Source: Thermoplasmata archaeon
GTDB taxonomy: Archaea > Thermoplasmatota > Thermoplasmata > UBA10834
Assembly: GCA_025457815.1 (NCBI GenBank)
Contig: JALOTQ010000003.1
Span: forward strand, 1 to 41,781
Direction of reading: 5' to 3'
DNA: 41,781 nt
Below are positions 1-8,609 of the stretch, piece by piece. The translations under genes and the position numbers were made by a program. Every line of letters starts with the position of its first letter. The first letter of the stretch is position 1. The notes under the pieces are model-generated. The model saw only the letters and a program-made list of their open reading frames with translations, had not been told where the DNA came from and did not search any database.

Positions 1-10
1 TCGAGCGGCC

Positions 11-910
11 TTGAGTCGTATGATGACCTACGAGCACAGGATCTTCGGGTGCCCTGTCTGTGGCTACAGGATTTCCCAGAAGGATGCAGCCTGTCCCAGG
101 TGCGGAAACGCGTTCTCGGGTACGACGAAGGTCGAGTGCCCGTTCTGCGGAGACTTGGTGGAGCAGGGGGCGGGGGCATGCCCTTCGTGCCACGTGGACT
201 ATGCGGAGTTCAGGGCGAGCACTGAGGCGAGGGGCGGCGACGACAGCATCGACGCGCTCCTCAACGAGATCATCAAGCTCGAAGCCTCGTCCGTCAAGGT
301 CGAGGGAAAGATTGTAAGCTGCCCCAAATGCAACTGGCTCCTGAAGGGCGACGAGACCGAATGCCCGAAGTGCGGCATGGAGTTCAGCGAGGACGTCAGC
401 TTCCAGTGCCCCATCTGCGGCTCGCCGGTCGCATCCGACGCCACGAAGTGCAGCGAGTGCGGCGTGGAGTTCGGAGGCGAGGAGGGCGCCGCCGAGACTG
501 AACCGAGCGAGGGGCAAGAGAAGGTCTCGGGAAAGCTGGACGAGATCGCCAGCGCGCTGGGCCTGGGGCCTGTGGAGGAACCAGCGCCTCGGGTGGCACC
601 TCCGCCGAAGGCTTGGAGCGAGCCCGCCCCGCGTGAACCGGAGCCCGAACCGGAACCTGCGCCTGAACCGGCCCCTGAGCCAGTTCCTGAACCCGCGCCT
701 GAGCCTGTCGCCGAGGAACCACAGCCGCGGGCCGAGCCTGAGCCGGTGGCTGAGGAACCTGCGCCGGAGCCTGCGACTGAGGTTTTCGACGAGAGCTCCT
801 TCCAGGAGCTTGAGAGCGCCCTGAAGGAAGTGGAGCAGGCTACTCCGAAGAAGAAGTCGAAGCAGAGGAAGCTGAAGGCCAAATCCCCGGGCGCAAAGAA
901 GCCGAAGTGA
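11..910 (+). CDS. Multi-zinc-ribbon protein with Pro/Glu-rich linker and Lys-rich tail
   Basis: Four successive CxxC...CxxC ribbons (CPVCG..CPRCG, CPFCG..CPSCH, CPKCN..CPKCG, CPICG..CSECG), then PEPEPAPEPAPEP tract and KKKSKQRKLKAKSPGAKKPK tail. Start uncertain (TTG at 11 or ATG just downstream); window edge. Confidence 0.8.
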   Translation: MSRMMTYEHRIFGCPVCGYRISQKDAACPRCGNAFSGTTKVECPFCGDLVEQGAGACPSCHVDYAEFRASTEARGGDDSIDALLNEIIKLEASSVKVEGKIVSCPKCNWLLKGDETECPKCGMEFSEDVSFQCPICGSPVASDATKCSECGVEFGGEEGAAETEPSEGQEKVSGKLDEIASALGLGPVEEPAPRVAPPPKAWSEPAPREPEPEPEPAPEPAPEPVPEPAPEPVAEEPQPRAEPEPVAEEPAPEPATEVFDESSFQELESALKEVEQATPKKKSKQRKLKAKSPGAKKPK

Positions 911-1692
911 GGGCTCAGACCGAGAAGGTTATTTCTTCAGCCGCGCTTCGAGTCATCGATCTGATGATATTCATAGACGCCAGGGAAGGAGCTTCCGGAG
1001 ACATGCTACTCGCGGCCATGCTCGGGCTGCTGGACAGTCCCGACAAGGCTCTGGTCGTCAAGCTGCTCGATGCGGCGGCGTCCAGGCACGGGCTTGGGCT
1101 GCGCGTGCTGGACATCGACGAGGACGGCGTCGCAGGGAAGGCGGTCAACTACGCGGTGGAGCGCCCGGCGAACGAGTCGACATCGAGGGACGAGTGCCTC
1201 CGCATCTTCGCCGAGATCGAGAGAGACCTCGGCTCGGAATCGGATGTCGGCGGCCGCATCCTCGGAGAGATATTCAGGGCGGAGGCTGAGGCGCACGGAA
1301 TTCCGGAGCGCGATGTGCATCTTCACGAGATCGGGAGGCCGCAGGCACTGCTCAACATCGCGGCCATCGGCCTCGTCGCGGGAATGCTCGGGAGAGCGCA
1401 CGCTGGCGAGTTCATGTGCTCGACCATAACCACAGGCATGGGGGTCATCGCCGTCAGCCACGGCGCCATCAGGGTGCCCGCACCCGCGAGCGCCATACTT
1501 CTCAGGGGCATGAAACACCTCAAGGGCGACTCTCCAGGGGAGAGGGCTACCCCCTCGGGGATCGCTGCGCTCAAGGTCCTGTCGAGCTCGCAGGGCGATG
1601 AACTGTCTGGCGAACCGAAACGTACGAGCACGGGCTTCGGCAGCAAGCGGTTCGGGGGCAGGCTCGGCCGGATGACGCTCACCTGGCGCTGA
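907..1692 (+). CDS. LarC-like (DUF111) nickel-pincer cofactor protein, N-terminal part only
   Basis: DAREGASGDMLLAAMLGL, VHLHEIGRPQALLNIAAIG, TTGMGV, RVPAPASAILLRG, ERATPSGIAAL motifs. Start GTG 907 (GTGA overlap with upstream stop) or ATG 964. Confidence 0.8.
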   Translation: MRAQTEKVISSAALRVIDLMIFIDAREGASGDMLLAAMLGLLDSPDKALVVKLLDAAASRHGLGLRVLDIDEDGVAGKAVNYAVERPANESTSRDECLRIFAEIERDLGSESDVGGRILGEIFRAEAEAHGIPERDVHLHEIGRPQALLNIAAIGLVAGMLGRAHAGEFMCSTITTGMGVIAVSHGAIRVPAPASAILLRGMKHLKGDSPGERATPSGIAALKVLSSSQGDELSGEPKRTSTGFGSKRFGGRLGRMTLTWR

Positions 1693-1739
1693 GAGACCGG
1701 ATTGCCTCAGACCTTACTCGGAAGGCACAATGATTATCA

Positions 1740-2069
1740 ATGCTACGAGCCTTCCATAACATCGTTAAATATCAATACGGTCGTCTGCTGGGACGGCTCT
1801 GGGAGAGATTTAACTTGGAAGAAAGTGGCGACCCTATCCCCCAACCCGCCAAGACCCTAGACTGCATCGGCTTGTACTGTCCAGAGCCGGTGTTCAGAAC
1901 CCGTGAGGAGATTTCCTCGATTCCCCTTGGACAGGTCCTAGAGGTCCTGGCAGACGACCCAGCTTCTGAATCCGATATCAGGAGCTGGGCGAAGCACGCC
2001 GGTCAGAAGCTGCTGTCGATCGAGAGGGTGAAAGGCGGTTTCCGGTTTCTGATCAAGCGTGAGACATAG
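1740..2069 (+). CDS. TusA/SirA-family sulfur-carrier protein
   Basis: LDCIGLYCPEPVFRTREEI (CPxP motif), small alpha/beta protein. Real start may be TTG at 1815 given TATA-like taaatatc near 1765. Confidence 0.8.
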   Translation: MLRAFHNIVKYQYGRLLGRLWERFNLEESGDPIPQPAKTLDCIGLYCPEPVFRTREEISSIPLGQVLEVLADDPASESDIRSWAKHAGQKLLSIERVKGGFRFLIKRET

Positions 2070-2082
2070 GAGGGAGAGACTC

Positions 2083-2451
2083 ATGGCGAAGAAGATACTG
2101 TATGTTCAGACCTCGGGCACGGACACGCCCGAGAGGCTGTACGCGCCGTTCATACTGGCGACGACCGCGAGGGCGATGGGTGTCGAGGCGACCGTGTACT
2201 TCCTGGGCAAGGGCGTGACGGCCGTCATGAAGGGGAACGCAGAGAAGGTCAAGCTCGGGTCGTTCCCGACGGTGAAGGAGGTCATGGACCAGGCGGCCAA
2301 GGAAGGCGTCCGGATGCTCATCTGCGGCCAGAGCTGCCAGATGCTGGGCCTCAAGGGCGACCCCGAGGAGTTCGAGGACCCGGCCAAGGTGGTCGGCGCG
2401 GCCACGCTGAACGACCTGTTGCTCGAGTCGGACGCGGTGCTAAGCTTTTAG
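2083..2451 (+). CDS. DsrE/DsrF-like sulfur relay family protein
   Basis: MAKKILYVQTSGTDTPERLYAPFILATTARAMGVEATVYFLGKGV...LICGQSCQMLGL; ATG 2083 preceded by ggaggg. Confidence 0.8.
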   Translation: MAKKILYVQTSGTDTPERLYAPFILATTARAMGVEATVYFLGKGVTAVMKGNAEKVKLGSFPTVKEVMDQAAKEGVRMLICGQSCQMLGLKGDPEEFEDPAKVVGAATLNDLLLESDAVLSF

Positions 2452-2489
2452 GCCGTCCGAGGGTTACTCTTCCTAAGGAGGAAGACCGA

Positions 2490-3743
2490 ATGTTGTTCCA
2501 GGCGAGCGGAGCCAAGAAGAGAGTGTACATGGACTACGCGGCGGCGTCCCCCGTCGACGAGAGGGTGGTCGCTGCCATGATGCCGTACTTCTCGGACAAG
2601 TTCGGCAACCCGTCCTCGCTGCACAACGCCGGCAGGGAACCGAAGAAGGCCATCGAGGACGCAAGGGCCAAGGTGGCGGCGCTGTTCAACGCCAAGAGGA
2701 AAGAGGAGATAGTCTTCACCTCCGGTGGGACCGAGGCCAGCAACATCGGGATCAAGGGGGTCGCGATGAGGCTCAGGCCCGAAGGGAACCACATAGTCAC
2801 TTCCGCCATCGAGCACATCTCCGTGCTCAACATCATGAAGTCGCTCGAGAAGGGCGGGTTCGAAGTGTCCTACATCCCCCCGACGAACGACGGGTTCGTC
2901 GACGTCTCCAAGCTGCAGCAGGCCCTGAGGAAGGACACCATCCTGGTGTCCATCATGCATGCCAACAACGAGATCGGCACGCTCCAGCCCATCGACGAGA
3001 TAGGCGCGCTGCTTGAGGAGCGGGACATCACGTTCCACGTGGACGCGGTCGCGTCCGCCGGTAAGGTCCCGACAGACGTCCAGAGGTCCAAGGCGGACCT
3101 CATGTCCGTATCCTCGAACGACATGTACGGCCCCAAAGGGGCCGGGGCGCTCTATGTCCGCGACGGCACCCGCATCGAGGCAATCTACCAGGGAGGTGGC
3201 CAGGAGCGCGGGCTAAGGTCGGGCTCCGAGAATGTCCCTGCCATAGTGGGCTTCGGGGCCGCCGCTGAAATCGCGAGGAACGAGATGGACTCCGAGGGCA
3301 GGAGGCTCGCCGCGCTCAGGGACAGGCTGGTCAAGGGAATCACGGAGAAGATCGAGGACTCGTTCCTCAACGGCCATCCGACGAGGCGCCTCCCGAACAA
3401 CGCGAACTTCAGGTTCAGATACGTCGAGGGGGAGTCGATGCTCCTCAACCTCGACATGATGGGCGTCTCGGTATCCTCGAGCTCGCCTTGCACCTCAAAG
3501 AGCCTTCTGCCGTCGCACGTGCTGCTCGCGTGCGAGATACCAACGGAGGAGGCCCAGAGCGCGGTCCAGTTCACCCTGGGCAGGTCGAACAACGAGGAGG
3601 AGATCGACTACGTCGTCGGGATCCTCCCGGGCATAATCAAGAAGCTGAGGGCGATGTCGCCGTTCAGCCCCGAGAACCTGGCAGAGATGCGCTCGACCGC
3701 GGGGCACAGGGAAGAGGAAGACCACCATCACATAGAGGAGTGA
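2490..3743 (+). CDS. IscS/NifS-family cysteine desulfurase homolog with substituted PLP-lysine
   Basis: MDYAAASPVDERVV, GNPSSLHNAGR, FTSGGTEASNIGIKG, NNEIGTLQPI, SSSSPCTSKSLLPSHVLLA; SNDMYGPKG where SxHKxYGPKG is expected. Confidence 0.92.
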   Translation: MLFQASGAKKRVYMDYAAASPVDERVVAAMMPYFSDKFGNPSSLHNAGREPKKAIEDARAKVAALFNAKRKEEIVFTSGGTEASNIGIKGVAMRLRPEGNHIVTSAIEHISVLNIMKSLEKGGFEVSYIPPTNDGFVDVSKLQQALRKDTILVSIMHANNEIGTLQPIDEIGALLEERDITFHVDAVASAGKVPTDVQRSKADLMSVSSNDMYGPKGAGALYVRDGTRIEAIYQGGGQERGLRSGSENVPAIVGFGAAAEIARNEMDSEGRRLAALRDRLVKGITEKIEDSFLNGHPTRRLPNNANFRFRYVEGESMLLNLDMMGVSVSSSSPCTSKSLLPSHVLLACEIPTEEAQSAVQFTLGRSNNEEEIDYVVGILPGIIKKLRAMSPFSPENLAEMRSTAGHREEEDHHHIEE

Positions 3744-3855
3744 ATCTCTCACAGGCGCGCGCGTGACGGGCGGTTCTGCAGGGTCCGCGCGAATCGCAGG
3801 CTGTGTATATAGTTTGCTGAGCAATGACGTATGCCAGCGAAAAATACGCAAAAAG

Positions 3856-3867
3856 TTATATATATAC
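3856..3867 (+). promoter_or_regulatory. TATA box of the surface-protein gene
   Basis: ttatatatatac in an AT-rich island, 33-44 nt upstream of ATG 3900. Confidence 0.6.
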
Positions 3868-3899
3868 TACCCCGTTCTTGTTTCCGGATGGGATAGCCT

Positions 3900-6305
3900 A
3901 TGAAAAATAGGATTCTAAGTATAGCGCTGGCGCTAAGCCTGCTCGCTGTGGTATATGCCGCGGTCCCTACGCATGCGGACGTGTACTATACGGGCAGTGT
4001 AGAAACGACAGACGATACGGGAGCCGCGAAGGATACCTATGTTCAGGGGCAGCTTGTCTATGTCTCGGCGATGGTCGAGTACATGGGAGCGCTCTCTGAC
4101 CAGGATATTCGCGTTAGGCTCGAGACCCTAGGCGGTGCATCTGTAAGTCAGTTCACCGCGGTGGCCAACTTGCCCGATATCGGCTGGTACAACAGCACTG
4201 AGGTCGGGGGCATTGCCCTCGGGACCGGCGGTGCGCCGATAACCGGTGACAGGGGCTCGTTCTACGTGGTCCTCTACGAGAGATGGAGCATGACCGAGAT
4301 CGCGAGGGCCTCGATAACGATCCTGAAGGTCGGATTGACGCTCGAACCCCCGGCGGGGATAATGGGCGCCTACTACCCGGGACAGACGCTGACGGCGAAG
4401 CTCGTGACGATGTACACGACTGACATGTTCTATGTCCACGTGACGAACGACACGGGCGCGGACGTCGCGGGCCTTAACTGGACCGCGCAGATCGCACCGG
4501 ACGGCTACTGGGAGAAGACCTTCGCAATAAGTGACTCAATGCCTGACGGAGAGTACATGATGAAGGTCAGGGACTCGACGACGCACGCCTTGAGATACTA
4601 TCTCTACTTCGACGTGCAGATGTACTACTTCGAGGTCAGCGCGGACAGGAGCTACTACCTGCCCGAGATGACCGCGGTGATTGACATCATGACCATCGAC
4701 CTCGCCTCGTTCGAGGTCGCTGAGTCGGTCACGGTAAGGTACTGGGCGCACTGGTACAACTACTCCGCCGACGGCACGGCAGTCTTCGAGAGCTGGGAGA
4801 ACGGCACTCTGGACTCCGCCTTCGGATACATGGAGTGGACGATACCGGCTGACGTGGTCCTGTACGATGACATCGAGATAATGTTCTGGGCCAACGAATC
4901 GGACATAAGGAGTGCCGAGGACTGGGTCTGGCTCTACATGGGCGTGCTCGACGCTGACATATACGTCGACGGCACCTGGTACATGCCAGGCGAGACCGTC
5001 GTCGTGGATGTCTGGGCGGGCGTATACTGGGACTCGCTTGAGGGCGCCGATGTGGACATCACGGTGTTCTACAACGGGACCGCGGTTGACGCCTATGGCG
5101 CCGCTGACCTCGCGACGGACTCTGACGGATGGGTGACCCACACGTTCGCGCTGCTAAGCTCCGCGGGCATGGGCACGTACATCGTGAGGGCCGAAGTGAG
5201 CGAGGCTGGCCAGACGGTTGTCCGGGACGACGTCTTCGAAGTCGAATGGGACGGCTGGATCGGCCTGACCTTCGACAAGGAGTGGTACTACGGCGGAGAC
5301 ACCGCGGTGGTGACGATCGATGCGGTCTGGAACGGAGCTCCTGCCGACCTTGGCGAGTTCGCGTTCTACTTCTCGACTGACGCCGGCATCCAGGTCTGGG
5401 GCAACGGAACGGGCGACTCGGTCAGCTACGACATACCTGACGAGTACTACGGTGGCCTGTCGGTCGGAGTGATCGCGACCCTCAACGGCTACACGATGCA
5501 GGGCTGGAACTGGGCGGATGTCCGGTTCGCGGACGTGCTGCTGAGCACGAACACCCAGAACTACAGGCCCGGCGATGTGGTCGTCTGGAACTGGCAGATC
5601 CTGGGCGGCGCTGAGGTCGCGCACATGGAGTACGTCATCTGGGACAGCGACGGCGTGAAGGTCGCCGGGGAGGAGCTGACATTCGCTCCGACTGGATCCT
5701 TCGAGTACGCCGTGCCGGCACTGAACCCGTCTAACGAGTACGGTGCCTGGATATGGATGACCTCCACTGCTGGCGGATACGCCGACTACGAGGTATGGGT
5801 GGATCTCGTCGCGATGTACGAGCTCATGATATGGCCATCGGACTCCGGATACACGTCCGGGGACTATGCGCCTGGTGACGCGGTGACTGTGCACTACTCC
5901 ATAGGTGCGTATGTGTACGACCACCTGCCTGTCTACGAGCTGTACATCTGGACGAGCTACAACCCGCTCGGCATGAGGCTGCTGGTCTCTGACCCGGAGG
6001 GAACGTTCGAGGTCGAGGTGCCTGAGGACGCGCCGACTGCGCAGTTCAGCATCAGCGCAGACCTGTACGACCCGGTCAACGACGACTGGCTGTCGTGGGA
6101 CAGCACCGCCGTGACGGTCAACAACGAGCTCAGCGGCTGGGACAAGAGCGTCGGAGGCATGAGCGCGATCGACTTCACGATGCTGATCTTGATCGTGATC
6201 ATGATCGTGCTGCTCATCGTGGTGCCCTTCATGAAGGGCAGGATGGGCGCGCCGAAGAGCTCCGAGCCGAAGAGCGAGCCGCCACAGCAGGCTCCCCCAC
6301 CGTAG
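3900..6305 (+). CDS. Large secreted, C-terminally membrane-anchored surface protein
   Basis: N-terminal signal peptide (MKNRILSIALALSLLAVVYAAVPTHA), repeated beta-rich modules, NxT/NxS sequons, C-terminal TM (FTMLILIVIMIVLLIVVPFM) and short Pro-rich tail. Confidence 0.75.
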   Translation: MKNRILSIALALSLLAVVYAAVPTHADVYYTGSVETTDDTGAAKDTYVQGQLVYVSAMVEYMGALSDQDIRVRLETLGGASVSQFTAVANLPDIGWYNSTEVGGIALGTGGAPITGDRGSFYVVLYERWSMTEIARASITILKVGLTLEPPAGIMGAYYPGQTLTAKLVTMYTTDMFYVHVTNDTGADVAGLNWTAQIAPDGYWEKTFAISDSMPDGEYMMKVRDSTTHALRYYLYFDVQMYYFEVSADRSYYLPEMTAVIDIMTIDLASFEVAESVTVRYWAHWYNYSADGTAVFESWENGTLDSAFGYMEWTIPADVVLYDDIEIMFWANESDIRSAEDWVWLYMGVLDADIYVDGTWYMPGETVVVDVWAGVYWDSLEGADVDITVFYNGTAVDAYGAADLATDSDGWVTHTFALLSSAGMGTYIVRAEVSEAGQTVVRDDVFEVEWDGWIGLTFDKEWYYGGDTAVVTIDAVWNGAPADLGEFAFYFSTDAGIQVWGNGTGDSVSYDIPDEYYGGLSVGVIATLNGYTMQGWNWADVRFADVLLSTNTQNYRPGDVVVWNWQILGGAEVAHMEYVIWDSDGVKVAGEELTFAPTGSFEYAVPALNPSNEYGAWIWMTSTAGGYADYEVWVDLVAMYELMIWPSDSGYTSGDYAPGDAVTVHYSIGAYVYDHLPVYELYIWTSYNPLGMRLLVSDPEGTFEVEVPEDAPTAQFSISADLYDPVNDDWLSWDSTAVTVNNELSGWDKSVGGMSAIDFTMLILIVIMIVLLIVVPFMKGRMGAPKSSEPKSEPPQQAPPP

Positions 6306-6416
6306 GAACGTAGGGCCTACCAGGGAAGCACAAACCCTTTTCCCCAATCTCTTTCCTTTTCATTGTTTTGAGCCCCACTGCAAAGTCTTATACGGATTCC
6401 GTGGCATCGGCCTCCG

Positions 6417-7721
6417 ATGGCCCAGGAGAAGGTCGCCGTCGTAGGCCTCGGATATGTCGGCATACCGCTCGCAGCTCTCCTAGCGAGCAAGGGCTACGAA
6501 GTGATGGGCGTCGACGTCTCCGAGGAAAGGGCTAGTAGCGTCGGTGAGGGTAGGCTCCCTCTGAAGGGGGACGAGCCGGGCCTTACGGAGCTACTCGCCA
6601 AAGGCGTCAGGAAGGGCGCGCTGAAGGCCTCTTCGTCGGCTGGGATGCTCGGAGGCAGGAAGGTCATCTTCGTCTGCGTGGACACGCCCATAGACGCCGA
6701 CCGAAGGCCGGATCATTCGAGCCTGAGGAAGGCCCTGGAGTCCGTCGCCAAGAACATGTCCCGCGGGACGCTCGTCATCGTCGAATCGACATTGGCCCCT
6801 GGGACGATGGTCGGGGTCGTGAGGCCCGCGCTCGAGCGCGGCAGCGGCCTCAAGGCGGGGAAGGACTTCGGGCTGGCGCACTGCCCCGAGAGGGTCATGC
6901 CCGGCAGACTGCTGAAGAACATCACCACTTATGACAGGGTCATCGGCGGGCTCGACCTGCGCTCACAGCAGCGCGCGTGCGCGATATACTCGAAGCTCAC
7001 GAAGGGCAAGCTTCACACGACGGACCTGACGACCGCGGAGATAGTGAAGACGGCCGAGAACGCCTACAGGGACGTGCAGATCGCGTTCGCGAACGAGGTC
7101 GCCCTGATAAGCGAGAAGCTCGGGGCGGATGCGTTCGAGGTCCGGAGGCTCGTGAACACGTGCCCGTTCAGGGACATGCACCTACCAGGCGCGGGCGTCG
7201 GGGGGCACTGCCTACCGAAGGACCCGTGGCTGCTCGCGACTGCCGGAAAGGCCGCGAACCCGAAGCTGATACCGATCGCGAGGGCCGTGAACGACTCGAT
7301 GCCGTTCCATGTGCTGGACCTCGCGGACTCGCTCCTGGGCGCATCTGGACTCAAGGTGGAGGACGCGGTTGTGACCGTCCTTGGGGCCTCGTTCCTACAG
7401 GATTCTGGAGATGCCAGGAACTCGCCGTCGCTGCCCGTGGTGGAGTCGCTGAAGCGCGCCAAGGAGCTGCGGGTGCACGACCCGTTCCTGGGAGATTTCG
7501 CCGGCCTGAAGGTCCAGAAGGACCTCAAGAAGGCGCTCGCGGGCGCCGACCTCGCGATATTCATGGTCTCCCACAAGGAGTACCTCAAGCTGGCCCCCGG
7601 CGCGCTGAAGAAGATGATGAAGACCCCGGCGGTCGTGGACGGACGGAACATTTTCGAGGCCAGGAAGATGGCCAAGGCCGGGATCGACTACAGGGGAGTC
7701 GGAAAGGGCTCACTTCAGTAA
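6417..7721 (+). CDS. Nucleotide-sugar (UDP-ManNAc/UDP-Glc-type) dehydrogenase
   Basis: VAVVGLGYVGIPLAALLASKGYEVMGVDV, STLAPGT, HCPERVMPG, TTAEIVKTAENAYRDVQIAFANE, GVGGHCLPKDPWLL. Confidence 0.92.
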   Translation: MAQEKVAVVGLGYVGIPLAALLASKGYEVMGVDVSEERASSVGEGRLPLKGDEPGLTELLAKGVRKGALKASSSAGMLGGRKVIFVCVDTPIDADRRPDHSSLRKALESVAKNMSRGTLVIVESTLAPGTMVGVVRPALERGSGLKAGKDFGLAHCPERVMPGRLLKNITTYDRVIGGLDLRSQQRACAIYSKLTKGKLHTTDLTTAEIVKTAENAYRDVQIAFANEVALISEKLGADAFEVRRLVNTCPFRDMHLPGAGVGGHCLPKDPWLLATAGKAANPKLIPIARAVNDSMPFHVLDLADSLLGASGLKVEDAVVTVLGASFLQDSGDARNSPSLPVVESLKRAKELRVHDPFLGDFAGLKVQKDLKKALAGADLAIFMVSHKEYLKLAPGALKKMMKTPAVVDGRNIFEARKMAKAGIDYRGVGKGSLQ

Positions 7722-8609
7722 TTCCGCCAGGCCCTGGTCGAGGTCGATGGTGGGCTTGAACCCCAGCATCTGTTTCGCCTTCGCGCAATTCGCGAGGCTC
7801 TCACGAATGTCCCCCACCCTGGGGGAAGTGAACTCGGGCTTGACCTTGAGCCCTGAGAGCATGATGGCGCTGATCGCAAGGTCCAGGATGCTGGTCGAGT
7901 GGCCGCTGCCGCAGTTGAAGACCTGGCCGTCCAGGCCTTTCTTGTCCAGCATCAGGGAGATCATCTCGACGACATCGAGCGCGTGTATGAAGTCCCTGGT
8001 CTGGAGCCCGTCGCCCTCGATCACCGGCGGCTTGCCGGACTTGAGCCGATTGACGAACTTGGTGATGACTCCCGAATAAGGGCTCGAAGGGTCGGCTCGG
8101 GGCGAGTAGAAGTTGAACGGCCGTACCGAGGTGACCTCCATCGGGCTGTTCCGGGCGAACGCCAGCGCATACTTCTCCCCGGACAGCTTGGCCACGCCGT
8201 AGTTGCTTATCGGCTCGGTCGGATGGGCCTCGTCGATCGGCGTGTACTTGGGCTGGCCGAAGATGGCGGCGCTGCTGACGTACACGAATCTCTCGACCTG
8301 GGCCTCGGAGCTGAGCTGGAGCATGTTGACGGTGCCGAGGATGTTCACGTTGGCGTCGAAGACCGGGTCCTTCGTCGACTTCTCGACGCTCACCTGGGCG
8401 GCGCAGTGGACCACCCACCGGACACCTCTGAGGGCGTTCGACACGTCCGCGCGGCTCGTGATGTCGCCGACAACGCAGGATTTCTTGAGCGGCTCGAACG
8501 GCTGCGGCCTCGTGTCGAGGCCGACGACCTCGTGGTCCCTCGATAGGCGCTCGCAGACGTACGACCCGAGCTGTCCAGAGCTGCCGGTGACCAGGATCTT
8601 CGTCTTCAC
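7710..8609 (-). CDS. NAD-dependent epimerase/dehydratase (extended SDR)
   Basis: VKTKILVTGSSGQLGSYVCERL...YGVAKLSGEKYAL; GTG start at 8609 overlaps upstream stop (GTGA). It is the 3' part of the 628-aa ORF track entry. Confidence 0.88.
   Translation of the reverse strand: MKTKILVTGSSGQLGSYVCERLSRDHEVVGLDTRPQPFEPLKKSCVVGDITSRADVSNALRGVRWVVHCAAQVSVEKSTKDPVFDANVNILGTVNMLQLSSEAQVERFVYVSSAAIFGQPKYTPIDEAHPTEPISNYGVAKLSGEKYALAFARNSPMEVTSVRPFNFYSPRADPSSPYSGVITKFVNRLKSGKPPVIEGDGLQTRDFIHALDVVEMISLMLDKKGLDGQVFNCGSGHSTSILDLAISAIMLSGLKVKPEFTSPRVGDIRESLANCAKAKQMLGFKPTIDLDQGLAELLK

Noticed and set aside
630-780. Possible CRISPR/tandem repeat in gcctgaacc-rich segment
   Set aside because: In-frame Pro/Glu codon repeats of a coding low-complexity linker; no spacer structure.
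5154-6347. 397-aa minus-strand ORF antisense to the surface protein
   Set aside because: Arg/His/Val-rich composition typical of antisense frames in high-GC DNA; the plus-strand gene has signal peptide, TM, promoter and terminator.
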